From Tianweitania aestuarii (GTDB lineage: Bacteria; Pseudomonadota; Alphaproteobacteria; Rhizobiales; Rhizobiaceae): a DNA stretch of 64,000 bases. Position numbers and translations under genes: made by a program. This document shows, piece after piece, positions 54,136 through 62,592 of this stretch. Numbering within the stretch: the first letter of the stretch is position 1; each line of letters opens with the position of its first letter. The stretch spans positions 558,001 to 622,000 of the forward strand of contig NZ_JAFMNX010000002.1 in assembly GCF_018457165.1 (NCBI RefSeq), given 5' to 3'. The notes under the pieces are model-generated. The model was given only the letters and a program-made list of their open reading frames with translations. It did no database searches and had not been told where the DNA came from.

Positions 54136-54930
54136 ATGATCGGCCGAATGAGCCTGCCATTCCGTATGTTGGTGGCGCTACTCTATATCTTCCTGCTGGC
54201 ACCTATCCTGATCGTGCTGCCTCTGTCCTTCAGCAACGATGCCTACCTTACCTTTCCACCTCAAAGCTGGGGCCTGCGCTGGTATGCAGCAATGTTTAGG
54301 CATCAGGGGCTTATGGAAGCGTTGTGGGTGAGCCTTGGCGTAGCTGCAACCGTGACGATCCTTGGCCTGGCGGCCGGCGTCCCAGCTGCCTTCGCGATCC
54401 GCCGATATGAATTCACCGGGCGTGACTTCATCTTGAACCTCTTCACGGCGCCTTTGCTGCTGCCTTCGATCGTGCTGGGCTTGGCAATCCTTCTGGTCTT
54501 TGTTCAGGCCCGTCTTCTCGGCACCTATACCGGCCTCGTCATCGCGCATCTCATCGTCACGACGCCGTATGTGATCCGCATCATGCTGACCGCCTTCTCC
54601 ACTCTGCCGCCTTCGGTCGAAGAAGCTGCCACCATGCTGGGCGCTCCGCCTTTCACGGTGTTCCGGCGCGTTACGCTACCCCTGATGATGCCAGGCTTCG
54701 TGGCAAGTGCGGCTTTGTCTTTCCTGCTGTCCTTCGACGAGGTCGTCATCTCGTTGTTCATCACGGGCCCGCGGATGCGCACCCTCCCGGTTGAAATCTT
54801 CGACTACGTTGAGAGCCAAACCGATCCGATGACCGCTGCCGTTTCCGTAGTGCTGGTGGTCGCCACACTGCTCATCATCTTCCTCATCGAACGCACGCTC
54901 GGTCTGTCCAAGACCGTGGGCAAAAGCTGA
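54136..54930 (+). CDS. Polyamine-type ABC transporter permease (PotC-like)
   Basis: A 264-residue permease of the PotC/PotI type, six helices. Markers are LAPILIVLPLSFSNDAYLTF, GVPAAFAIRRYEF, and the EAA loop VEEAATMLGAPPFTVFRRVT near residues 159-178. ATG 54136 has AAAGGA upstream, 14 bases after the PotB-like stop; upstream in-frame codons lie within that gene. Confidence 0.88.
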   Translation: MIGRMSLPFRMLVALLYIFLLAPILIVLPLSFSNDAYLTFPPQSWGLRWYAAMFRHQGLMEALWVSLGVAATVTILGLAAGVPAAFAIRRYEFTGRDFILNLFTAPLLLPSIVLGLAILLVFVQARLLGTYTGLVIAHLIVTTPYVIRIMLTAFSTLPPSVEEAATMLGAPPFTVFRRVTLPLMMPGFVASAALSFLLSFDEVVISLFITGPRMRTLPVEIFDYVESQTDPMTAAVSVVLVVATLLIIFLIERTLGLSKTVGKS

Positions 54931-54952
54931 ATTTTCCAAGGAGACTATCTTT

Positions 54953-55687
54953 ATGGACAACATCGCGCTGTGGATGTCGCAGCCTCATTTCGGCTTCCTC
55001 GAAATCGCACAAACCTGCGGAGTGAAACAGCTCGTTATCGAGCTTGAGCATGGTACTTTCGATCTCGGCACGCTCGACCAGTTCCTCGCTTTCAGCAAGT
55101 CACTCGGCATCCCGGCTCTCACAAAGGTCATTGCGCCTACCACCGAGGCCATCCAGCAGGCGCTGGATTTCGGCGCCGATGGTGTGATCCTGCCGCATAT
55201 CCTTGGCGTCGAACATGCCAGGGAAGTCACGAAAGCAGCCAAATACCCGCTGCTGGGCACCCGCTCTTACGCCGGTGGGCGCGTGTTCGGCTACTCGCGT
55301 CCGACAAGCGATGCTTTCGATGCCGAAAACAAGCGCACACGCTGCTACGCCATGATCGAAACGGCTGAAAGCCTGGAGGATGTCGAAAAGATCATCGCAC
55401 TCGACACGGTTGACGGCCTGTTCCCAGGCCCATCAGATCTGGCTCTGGCTTGCGGCCGCGGCGCCTACGCGTTCAACGATGCCGATCGCGCCGATCTCAG
55501 CCGTATAGCGCGTGCCGCCCGCGAAGCAGGCAAACGCTGGATCATGCCGGCCTGGACACCGGCCGAGCGCAGCTTCGCGCTCGAGGAAGGCGCCGAGATG
55601 CTCGTCGTCGCAACCCAGACCATGACGCTACGCGCCGGAATCATGTCGGCCGTTAACGCCCTCAAGCACGAAAAGATCGTCGCCTGA
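54953..55687 (+). CDS. HpcH/HpaI-family aldolase-like enzyme with altered substrate residue
   Basis: A 244-residue class II pyruvate-aldolase fold. The general-base histidine H33 is in LVIELEHGTFD, the metal glutamate is in YAMIETAESLED and the metal aspartate in FPGPSDLALACG. The arginine that binds pyruvate in HpaI (R70, in an RVP motif) is replaced by K58 in ALTKVIAP. The N-terminus is about 10-15 residues shorter than usual. It could cleave a 4-hydroxy-2-oxo acid or act on a related substrate. ATG 54953 follows an AAGGAG site, 22 bases after the permease. Confidence 0.75.
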   Translation: MDNIALWMSQPHFGFLEIAQTCGVKQLVIELEHGTFDLGTLDQFLAFSKSLGIPALTKVIAPTTEAIQQALDFGADGVILPHILGVEHAREVTKAAKYPLLGTRSYAGGRVFGYSRPTSDAFDAENKRTRCYAMIETAESLEDVEKIIALDTVDGLFPGPSDLALACGRGAYAFNDADRADLSRIARAAREAGKRWIMPAWTPAERSFALEEGAEMLVVATQTMTLRAGIMSAVNALKHEKIVA

Positions 55688-55720
55688 TCCAGGCGATTTC
55701 ACTCAATCGGAGGAACCACG

Positions 55721-56542
55721 ATGAAAATCAGCCTGATCCAGACCAATCCCCAGCAGGATCGCGACGCCAACCTGAAGATCACGCGCGACCTGATGATGGA
55801 GGCTTTCAAGAGCGATAGCCCCGACCTGATCGTACTGCCGGAATATTTCGAGGTTTACGGCACAACCACAGAAGAGAAGCTCGCTTCAGCCGAGCCTGTC
55901 GGCGGCGCGGCCTACAAGATGGCGCAGGACTTTGCCCGCGAAAACAGGGTCTTCGTTCACGCCGGCACGATCATGGAAAAGGTCGAAGGCGAAAACCGAA
56001 TCTACAATACCAGCTTCGTGTTCGACCGGGACGGCAAGCAAGTCGCCGCCTATCGAAAGATCCATATGTTCGACATCGTCGCACCAGACGGAACGGCCTA
56101 CAAGGAATCTGCAACCGTCAAGCCGGGTGAAGACATCGTCACTTACGAGATCGATGGCATCAAGGTTGGCTGCGCGATCTGCTACGATATCCGCTTCTTC
56201 GAACTGTTCCTGCAGCTGGAAAAAGCAGGCTGCGACGTGATTGTGCTGCCGGCAGCGTTCACGCTTCAGACAGGTAAGGATCATTGGGAAGTTCTTGCTC
56301 GCGCCCGAGCTATCGAGACACAGACCTACTTCGTGGCCTGCGGGCAAACCGGCAGTGTTACCGTCAACGGTGAAAAACGAGCCTGCTACGGCCATTCGCT
56401 CGTTTGCGATCCCTGGGGTCACACGATTGCTCGAGCTTCCGATCCCGTGGGCTTTGTCACTGCCCGCATCGATACCAAGGAGATCAAGCGTGTGCGCAAT
56501 CTGATCCCGATGACGCAGCATCGTCGTCTGGCCTGCGCCTGA
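55721..56542 (+). CDS. Nitrilase-superfamily carbon-nitrogen hydrolase
   Basis: A 273-residue amidase with the catalytic triad E41 (VLPEYFEVYG), K113 (YRKIHMFD) and C154 (GCAICYDIRFFE). The sequence resembles omega-amidase and Nit1/Nit2 branch enzymes (deaminated glutathione or 2-oxo acid amidase) and N-carbamoyl amidohydrolases, so it probably removes ammonia from a short carboxylic amide. It has no signal peptide. A GGAGG site precedes ATG 55721, 33 bases after the aldolase gene. Confidence 0.85.
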   Translation: MKISLIQTNPQQDRDANLKITRDLMMEAFKSDSPDLIVLPEYFEVYGTTTEEKLASAEPVGGAAYKMAQDFARENRVFVHAGTIMEKVEGENRIYNTSFVFDRDGKQVAAYRKIHMFDIVAPDGTAYKESATVKPGEDIVTYEIDGIKVGCAICYDIRFFELFLQLEKAGCDVIVLPAAFTLQTGKDHWEVLARARAIETQTYFVACGQTGSVTVNGEKRACYGHSLVCDPWGHTIARASDPVGFVTARIDTKEIKRVRNLIPMTQHRRLACA

Positions 56543-56560
56543 AGTCGGGAGACAAGCATC

Positions 56561-57226
56561 ATGTATGTTATCAAAGACATGCCGGAACAGATCCCGCAGG
56601 CCGATCTGGATTTGCTGAGCGGAGTAGAAACCGCCACCGTCGGCCATTGGCGGTTGTTCGGGTTCATGGACCGCGCCATCCAGCCTCTGCTGCCTGGAAG
56701 GCGTGTCGTGGGCACAGCTGTCACTCTGGCGATCGCTGGACCTGACTCAACACTCCTGCATCACGCCACGGGGCTTCTGAGGCCGGGTGATATCCTGGTT
56801 GTCGATCGCTTGGGCGACGACAAATATGCCTGCTGGGGCGGAGGAGTCACGGTTGCGGCAAAGGCATCAGGCGCAGTGGCCGGCATCGTGGACGGCCCTT
56901 GTACCGACCTTACGGAAATCGAGGATTCGGATTTTCCGATGTGGTCGCGAGGCCTTTCGCCCATAACCACCCGCCTCTACGATCTTGGAGGTGGCTTCAA
57001 CATCCCCATCAGCTGCGGCGGTGCCGTGGTGATGCCGGGCGACGCCATTCTCGCAGATGAAAGCGGTGTGCTGGTTATCCCGCGTGATGAAGTTCGCGCT
57101 GTTTCCGAAGAAGCGTTGAAGCGTCAGGAGACGGGTAAGAAGCGCGAAGCCAGTGTGCGGGATAAGGAACAGAAGCTGGGCGACATGACAGGCGCGAGTG
57201 CCAAGGTGTTAGCCAAGCTCGCATGA
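56561..57226 (+). CDS. RraA/HMG-aldolase-family protein lacking the catalytic arginine
   Basis: A 221-residue RraA-fold protein. It has TVGHWRLFGFMD, the VTLAIAGPDST segment, GDILVVDRLGDDKYACWGG and the GIVDGPCTD block. In 4-hydroxy-4-methyl-2-oxoglutarate aldolases this block is DG-x-x-RD with an essential arginine; here the arginine position is T115 while D116 remains. Thus classic aldolase activity may be lost or changed. It ends with a charged tail. It is the last gene of the transporter operon, followed by a hairpin. Confidence 0.7.
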   Translation: MYVIKDMPEQIPQADLDLLSGVETATVGHWRLFGFMDRAIQPLLPGRRVVGTAVTLAIAGPDSTLLHHATGLLRPGDILVVDRLGDDKYACWGGGVTVAAKASGAVAGIVDGPCTDLTEIEDSDFPMWSRGLSPITTRLYDLGGGFNIPISCGGAVVMPGDAILADESGVLVIPRDEVRAVSEEALKRQETGKKREASVRDKEQKLGDMTGASAKVLAKLA

Positions 57227-57239
57227 CGGCAGTGATAAT

Positions 57240-57264
57240 GTGAGCCTGGGTGACTGGCTCACAC
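57240..57264 (+). terminator. Hairpin after the RraA-like gene
   Basis: TGTGAGCC and GGCTCACA form a perfect eight-pair stem with a nine-base loop 13 bases past the stop. No T-run follows; it could end the operon or be an operator. The rest of the 57227-57407 gap shows nothing clear. Confidence 0.45.
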
Positions 57265-57407
57265 CATCACCACACATTCCGCATGTCTTGAGCGGTGAAA
57301 CGACCGATGTTTGAACCTCATTGCAGAATGACCAAACCGGCTTGAACAGGTTAGGGCAAGCAGCATCCTTGAAGCTCGAGAACGTGTAGTCGGGACGCAG
57401 TCATGCC

Positions 57408-58325
57408 ATGAACATACGTTTTCTTGAAACAGTTCTCTGGCTGTCTGAATTGCGCAGCTTTCGGGCCACCGCAGACCGAATGAACATAACGCCTGCCGCC
57501 ATATCCAATCGGGTATCGGCAATGGAACAGGAACTCGGCATTCGCTTGTTCGAGCGCGATACAAGGGATGTACGGCTGACCGAGGAAGGTCGGTCCTTTG
57601 TGGCGGGCGCCCGTGATATCGTGGCGCGCTATAACCGCCTTGTGAACGACATAGCGCCACCGGAAGGCCTTGAAGGCATCGTGCGCATCGGCCTTGTCCC
57701 GTCCATGGCGTTGACGATCCTGCCGGGCATCATGGAAACGCTCAAGAAGCGCTATCCCCGTGTCCGCGTGTCGGTAACAACTGATTCCTCGAAAATGATC
57801 CTCAGCAAGTTAGACACGCGTGAACTCGATATTGTGTTGGGCTTTCACGGACCGCGGACCAGCAGATATCGCATCACAAACCTATGCACGCTCGGCATGT
57901 TCTGGATTGCCGATCAGTCTTTTCCAAGCGATGAAGAGCCCGTCAGTCGTGCGGACCTCATGCACCATCCGATCATCTCCTATGAGATCGGCACCCAGGC
58001 GCATCAACGCCTCGTTGAATACATGCCTACGAACTGCTTTGAGGAAAAAGTCGTTCATTACTCAAATTCTCTGGCCACAACCATCAACATGGTGTCAGCC
58101 GGCATCGGCATTTCTGTTCTTCCGCCGATAGTCATTCAAAACGAACTCCGCATGGGCACTCTGAAGGTGCTGAACGTAAGGCAGAGCTTCCCGCCAAGCG
58201 ATTATTTCGCGATCTATCTGGAAGACACCTCGTCACGGCTGTCGCCACTGATCGCTTCCATCGCCGCAGATGCAGCCAGCGCCTTCTGCGCTCTCTACGA
58301 CAATGCTCTGGCATTCCAGCGATAA
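57408..58325 (+). CDS. LysR-family regulator, downstream of the transporter operon
   Basis: A 305-residue LysR regulator. The winged helix is at residues 1-60 (FLETVLWLSELRSFRATADR, then TPAAISNRVSAMEQELGIRL); the effector domain has VRIGLVPSMALTILPGIMET and the end GIGISVLPPIV. It lies in the same direction as the 50882-57226 operon, 181 bases after it, so it may regulate that operon from its own promoter. ATG 57408 has a weak ribosome site. Confidence 0.8.
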   Translation: MNIRFLETVLWLSELRSFRATADRMNITPAAISNRVSAMEQELGIRLFERDTRDVRLTEEGRSFVAGARDIVARYNRLVNDIAPPEGLEGIVRIGLVPSMALTILPGIMETLKKRYPRVRVSVTTDSSKMILSKLDTRELDIVLGFHGPRTSRYRITNLCTLGMFWIADQSFPSDEEPVSRADLMHHPIISYEIGTQAHQRLVEYMPTNCFEEKVVHYSNSLATTINMVSAGIGISVLPPIVIQNELRMGTLKVLNVRQSFPPSDYFAIYLEDTSSRLSPLIASIAADAASAFCALYDNALAFQR

Positions 58326-58399
58326 CGGGCTATCGACGAGGCCTCGAGCACGCTCTTGTTGTTCAAGCAGACGGCTTGCCAAACCGGCAGTCTGGCAAC

Positions 58400-58418
58400 G
58401 AACGGGTATAAACCGTTC
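58400..58418 (+). terminator. Terminator-like hairpin after lysR
   Basis: GAACGG-N7-CCGTTC is followed by ATTCTTTAT. A second stem, TTGCCA/TGGCAA (58376-58398), precedes it. Together they lie between the convergent lysR and small-protein genes. Confidence 0.4.
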
Positions 58419-58466
58419 ATTCTTTATGGCCGAGAGCGACATCGACTTCACCTCGCTTGCCAGCCC

Positions 58467-58742
58467 TCACCCCTCCCGCAACCCCTCAAACGCCGCATCC
58501 AGCTTCACCTGCGCGCCATCCGCTTCAAGCAAGCCGCTGTCTACCAGCCCGTTGCGCCATCCGTGCCAGTAGGAGCGGGTGACGCCGGAGAGCGGGCATT
58601 CGATGCCGCTCAGGCCATCGAGGTAGCCGCACAGGACCTCGCCATCGTCGAGCGTGTAGAAGTCCTCCAGTGTCTCGACGGGCTTGAAGATCTGCACGAT
58701 GCCCCCTTCGGCTCGAAAACGAAGTGCTGCGCTTGCGGACAT
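58467..58742 (-). CDS. Small protein with ribosome modulation factor-like motif
   Basis: A protein of up to 91 residues. The middle carries EVLCGYLDGLSGIECPLSG followed by RSYWHGWRNGLVDSG, a pattern like the RMF signature (GYxxGLSGR...WxxGWR) though with different spacing. Proteins with this repeat-like pattern are common in rhizobia and unnamed. ATG 58742 is one option; GTG 58757 or an internal GTG near VQIFKPVE after AAGGGGG are others, so the start is uncertain. If RMF-like, it might bind ribosomes; this is inference only. Confidence 0.5.
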   Translation of the reverse strand: MSASAALRFRAEGGIVQIFKPVETLEDFYTLDDGEVLCGYLDGLSGIECPLSGVTRSYWHGWRNGLVDSGLLEADGAQVKLDAAFEGLREG

Positions 58743-58923
58743 CCGCGCAAGCGGCACGTGTACGGCATTTACGATAAACGCGGCTAGTTCCCGAGGCTAG
58801 GCGCTCCAAGCTTTCGGACGCAACAAGACCACACCAAGATAGCCGGCAGGCGGCCGGTTTTCTCCCTCCCATCATTCTCGGCATATGCCGGACCGGACCG
58901 CTCCATCCAAGAAGGAGCAATCT

Positions 58924-59691
58924 ATGTCCATCATACTTCCGCCAACCGCTCAAACGCGGCCTCAAAAAAGCAACAGCGATCCGCATGTCGCAAACCAGCC
59001 GGAGCGGAAGGTGCGCACCAGCGCGCGTCCGGGCTCTTACATCGGTCGGCTGGCGACAACCGACGACGTGCGCAGGGACGCCTACCGCATCCGTTATCGC
59101 AGCTACGTGGCGGGCGGCTACATCCAGCCGAATGCCACCGGCCTGTTCAGCGACAGTTTCGACGACATGCCGAACGCCCGAACGATCGTTCTCTACGATC
59201 GGGATCTGCCCGTGGCTTCGGTGCGCACCTGTACCCTGACGCGCGGAACCGACCTCACCTCGCCTGCGCGCGAGACCTTCGGGGAAGAAGTCGATGCACT
59301 GCTTGCCAAGAAGAACGACGGCTTTGCCGGGCGCGGCATCGAAACGAACCGGCTGGTGCGCAATCCGGAAGCCGAAAACAATCAGGGCCTCGTGTTCCTG
59401 TTGTTTCGCATGGCAGCCTATGTCGCGATCTGCACGCACAGCCAGGTTCACTTCGCCTGCGCACGGCCCAACCACGCGCCCTTCTACAAGCGCATGGGCT
59501 ATGAGCCGGCGTCCGGCTTGCGCCCTTATCCCGGTCTGACCTGCCAGATGCGCCTTCTCGAAAGCGATCGCGAAAGGCTCGACAGGGTGCGGCGCACCTT
59601 CCCCGTCATCGACCCGCTGGGAGGCTCCACCGGAAACCTCGCCGGCTTCTTCAAGGGCGAACCCTTCACCGTGTCACTGGCAGGAGCTTGA
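58924..59691 (+). CDS. FeeM-like N-acyltransferase (GNAT fold, autoinducer-synthase-like)
   Basis: A 255-residue protein related to N-acyl amino acid synthases (FeeM) and distantly to LuxI. The GNAT-like core runs from about residues 38 to 215: AYRIRYRSYVAGGYI near residue 55, RTIVLYDRDLPVASVRTCTL, the conserved GIETNRLVRNPEA region near residue 137 (equivalent to the E-SR motif of LuxI), and HFACARPNHAPFYKRMGYEPA. It would transfer an acyl group, perhaps from acyl-ACP, to an amine or amino acid. ATG 58924 has AAGGAG seven bases upstream. It leads a coupled trio with a methyltransferase and a c-di-GMP protein. Confidence 0.75.
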   Translation: MSIILPPTAQTRPQKSNSDPHVANQPERKVRTSARPGSYIGRLATTDDVRRDAYRIRYRSYVAGGYIQPNATGLFSDSFDDMPNARTIVLYDRDLPVASVRTCTLTRGTDLTSPARETFGEEVDALLAKKNDGFAGRGIETNRLVRNPEAENNQGLVFLLFRMAAYVAICTHSQVHFACARPNHAPFYKRMGYEPASGLRPYPGLTCQMRLLESDRERLDRVRRTFPVIDPLGGSTGNLAGFFKGEPFTVSLAGA

Positions 59692-59695
59692 AACC

Positions 59696-60250
59696 ATGCT
59701 GGAATTTCTCGTTATCGTCTTCGCTCTCGCAACCATCGGCTCCTTCAGCTGGGGCCTGAGGGGCCATTTCCGGGCGCCCGACGGCATGCCGAAACAGATG
59801 CAGGCCTTGACGGCGATCAGCGGTCTTGCCGGCGTGCTGCTGGTTGTGCTCACCCTGCGCAACGGCGTCGATCTGCCCGAAACGCTCGGCTTCGTCGTGT
59901 TGTCCGTGCTGGCCTTGGCGCTGTTCTGGTGGGCGGTCGACACCACGCGCCGCCGCCCGCCGCACGTCGCCCATAGCGGCAAGGATCCGGACGCCCTCTA
60001 CGAGGACGGTCCTTATGCCTATGTCCGCCACCCGTTCTATCTCGCTTACTGCCTGTTCTGGGTCGGTTCGGCTGTTGCGGTCGGCGGGTTGCAATGGGTT
60101 GTCGCCGCTCTTCTCGTCATCTGGTATTATGTTACTTCTCGAAGAGAGGAGTCTCAGTTCCTTCGTTCATCCATGGCGCCGTCCTATTCCGAGTACCGCC
60201 GGCGCACAGGTATGATACTCCCAAGGGTATATAAGATTCGGCGCAGGTGA
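59696..60250 (+). CDS. Isoprenylcysteine carboxyl methyltransferase-family membrane protein
   Basis: A 184-residue membrane protein with four to five helices and the ICMT/PEMT signature: GPYAYVRHPFYLAYCLFW near residues 103-120 and a C-terminal SRREESQFLRSSM with ESQ in place of the usual EE pair. Bacterial relatives methylate carboxyls or small lipophilic acceptors with SAM. Four bases separate it from the acyltransferase gene, and its stop overlaps the next start, so a role on the acyl product is likely but unproven. Confidence 0.75.
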   Translation: MLEFLVIVFALATIGSFSWGLRGHFRAPDGMPKQMQALTAISGLAGVLLVVLTLRNGVDLPETLGFVVLSVLALALFWWAVDTTRRRPPHVAHSGKDPDALYEDGPYAYVRHPFYLAYCLFWVGSAVAVGGLQWVVAALLVIWYYVTSRREESQFLRSSMAPSYSEYRRRTGMILPRVYKIRRR

Positions 60251-62550
60251 TCGATTTGGATTCGGGCAGAGCATTGCTGGGAAAAGGCGTCACTGAGTTA
60301 CGCCATCTTCTCCGTTTGCAACGGCCCGGATCCAAGTTTCAGGAGGCTGCGCTCAATGACCAGGCCAGCCTCCTTTACTATGTCGGCATGATCTTTGCCG
60401 CGACCGGCATTGGCGTCATGATCTTCATCGTGTCGCAGTTCAGGCCGCTGGAGCGTCCGTTGCTGCCGGCGGCCTGTGCCTGCGTTCTGCTCAGCTACAC
60501 ACTCATCCTGTCGGCTGCCCAGAAGTGGCGTCGACACGGAAACGCGTTCCGCTTTCTGCGCCTCGCCTGCTTTCTTTATGTTGGTCTTGGAACCAGCTGG
60601 GGCATCCTGATCAACGGCCTGCTGTTTTACAGCGAGGTTGATCAGCGCGCGCTCGCAATCGGCTTGGCACTCGGCGTTGTGTCCACACCGATCATTTGCG
60701 TGCCCGCCATTGTCGCCTTCAGCTTCTTTGTGCCGGTTGCCGTGCTGTCGATCATCGGCGTCGCCTTCATGGATGTGGCCGATCCGGTCACCGTGATCGC
60801 CTTCACGATCTTCACCCTTTATGCGGTGATCGGCATCGTGGGCTTGAACACCGCCTTTCTCGGCCGCTCCGATGCCCAGATCGCGCTTCAGCGTGAGGTC
60901 TCGACGGTCAGCGTCTTCCTGCGTGAATACCAGGAAGGATCGCCCGACTGGCTTTGGGAAACGGATGCGCAAGGCCACCTGATCGCGCTTCCCCTGGAAC
61001 TGCAGCGATCCTTGAACCGGGAACCGGTGGCAGCCGGCCAGTTGCGGCTTCAGGACCTGTTTGCCTCGGAAGACACCGCCAACTACCGCCCCAAGCTCGA
61101 AACACTCCTGAGCCAGGGCCAGGCGTTCCGCGAAAACATCGTCACCGCGCAAGCTCATTCGAGGCAGCGCTGGTTCACCCTGACCGGTCATCCCGTGCAT
61201 GATGAACGCGGCGAGCTGATCGGCTTTCGCGGCATCGGGCGCGATATCACCGAGCGCTATGAAGCGGATATGCGGCTGGCCTATATGGCGCGCCATGACG
61301 GCCTGACCGGGCTTCTCAACCGCAAGGCATTTGTGGCGCGGGTCGAGGAATCCTGTTCGAGCGGCGACCGCTTCGCGCTTCTCAGCATCGACCTCGACGA
61401 CTTCAAGGGAAAGAACGACAATTACGGCCACCATGTCGGCGATGCGATCCTGGTTGAGGCCGCAAACCGCATCCGCTCGATGCTTCGCTCGTCCGATGCG
61501 GCCGGACGGCTCGGCGGCGACGAGTTCGCCGTACTGATCTGCAATGCCGATCTCGAAATGGCGTGCGCCAGCGCCGATGCGCTTGCCAAGCATCTGGCTG
61601 AGCCTGCGACGATCGAAGGACAAACCGTAATCCCGGGAGCCACGCTCGGCGTTGCCGCATCCGGCGGGTTCGAGCACGATGCCAAGCGCGTGTTCCTGAT
61701 GGCGGATCTCGCGCTCTACAAGGCGAAACTCTCGTCCAAGGGCGAAGCCGTCTGCTTCGAACCGCATCTGGAAGACGCCTATCTCGCACGGCTTCTTCAG
61801 GAACAGGAATTCCTCGAGGCACTCGACCGGAACGAAATATCGGTCGCCTATCAGCCGATCGCCGACCTGATGACCGGACAGGTCATGTGCGTCGAAGCCC
61901 TGGCGCGCTGGTATCATCCCAAGCGCGGCGCCATCTCGCCGGCGATCTTCGTGGAAACGGCGGAACGCGGCGGTTTGATCGACCGCTTGGGCGAAGCCAT
62001 CCTGCGGCGTGCCTGCAAGGACGCGGCACAGTGGCCGGATACCGTTCAGATCAACGTCAATCTGTCTCCCAAACAGCTGATCAGCGGTCGCTTTCCCGCA
62101 CTGCTCGCCAGGGTCCTTGAAGAAACCGGACTGCCGCCGTCACGGCTCGGCATCGAGATCACCGAAAACGTGTTCATCGATTTCGCCGATGATTCCATCA
62201 AGCAGCTGCGGACGATCAGCAGCTACGGCGTGAAGATCATCCTGGACGATTTCGGCACCGGCTATTCCTCGCTGAGCTATCTCATGATGATCGAGGTTGA
62301 CGGCCTCAAGATCGATGCCAGCTTCCTGCGTCAACTGCCCGACCGCAAGGTCGAAGCCATCATCCGCACGGTGGCGCGTTTGACGGCAGACCTGAACATC
62401 TATCTCGTGGCGGAAGGGATCGAGCAGCCGGAGCATCTGGCATGGTTGCGTGAAAACGGCATCCAGTTCGGCCAAGGCTTTCTACTCGGCCGCCCCCGGG
62501 CCGATCCGCCGCTCGACTTCATCGATCTTGCAGCCAACACACCAGCCTGA
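60247..62550 (+). CDS. Membrane GGDEF-EAL c-di-GMP protein with PAS domain
   Basis: A 767-residue signalling protein. About six helices occupy residues 38-205, a PAS domain is near residues 220-345 (PDWLWETDAQGHL; RGIGRDITERYE), GGDEF is intact at residues 423-427 with an RSSD inhibitory site at 414-417, and the EAL motif is at 550-552 (CVEALARW) with DDFGTGYSSLSYL and VAEGIEQPEHL. Both cyclase and phosphodiesterase sites look functional, so net direction is probably switched by the sensor. GTG 60247 overlaps the methyltransferase stop (GTGA). Confidence 0.88.
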   Translation: MIDLDSGRALLGKGVTELRHLLRLQRPGSKFQEAALNDQASLLYYVGMIFAATGIGVMIFIVSQFRPLERPLLPAACACVLLSYTLILSAAQKWRRHGNAFRFLRLACFLYVGLGTSWGILINGLLFYSEVDQRALAIGLALGVVSTPIICVPAIVAFSFFVPVAVLSIIGVAFMDVADPVTVIAFTIFTLYAVIGIVGLNTAFLGRSDAQIALQREVSTVSVFLREYQEGSPDWLWETDAQGHLIALPLELQRSLNREPVAAGQLRLQDLFASEDTANYRPKLETLLSQGQAFRENIVTAQAHSRQRWFTLTGHPVHDERGELIGFRGIGRDITERYEADMRLAYMARHDGLTGLLNRKAFVARVEESCSSGDRFALLSIDLDDFKGKNDNYGHHVGDAILVEAANRIRSMLRSSDAAGRLGGDEFAVLICNADLEMACASADALAKHLAEPATIEGQTVIPGATLGVAASGGFEHDAKRVFLMADLALYKAKLSSKGEAVCFEPHLEDAYLARLLQEQEFLEALDRNEISVAYQPIADLMTGQVMCVEALARWYHPKRGAISPAIFVETAERGGLIDRLGEAILRRACKDAAQWPDTVQINVNLSPKQLISGRFPALLARVLEETGLPPSRLGIEITENVFIDFADDSIKQLRTISSYGVKIILDDFGTGYSSLSYLMMIEVDGLKIDASFLRQLPDRKVEAIIRTVARLTADLNIYLVAEGIEQPEHLAWLRENGIQFGQGFLLGRPRADPPLDFIDLAANTPA

Positions 62551-62563
62551 CGCGGCAGATACC

Positions 62564-62582
62564 TCACCGCCGCACTCGGTGA
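62564..62582. terminator. Hairpin between convergent genes
   Basis: TCACCG and CGGTGA with a seven-base loop lie between the GGDEF-EAL stop and the convergent ABC ATPase stop. It may terminate both; there is no T-run. Confidence 0.35.
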
Positions 62583-62592
62583 ACGGCAGCTC

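Noticed and set aside
60298-61917. Very long open frame on the minus strand (539 codons) inside the GGDEF-EAL gene
   Set aside because: It mirrors a gene with clear domains on the plus strand, and its translation is low-complexity, rich in His/Arg/Asp as antisense frames of GC-rich genes are.
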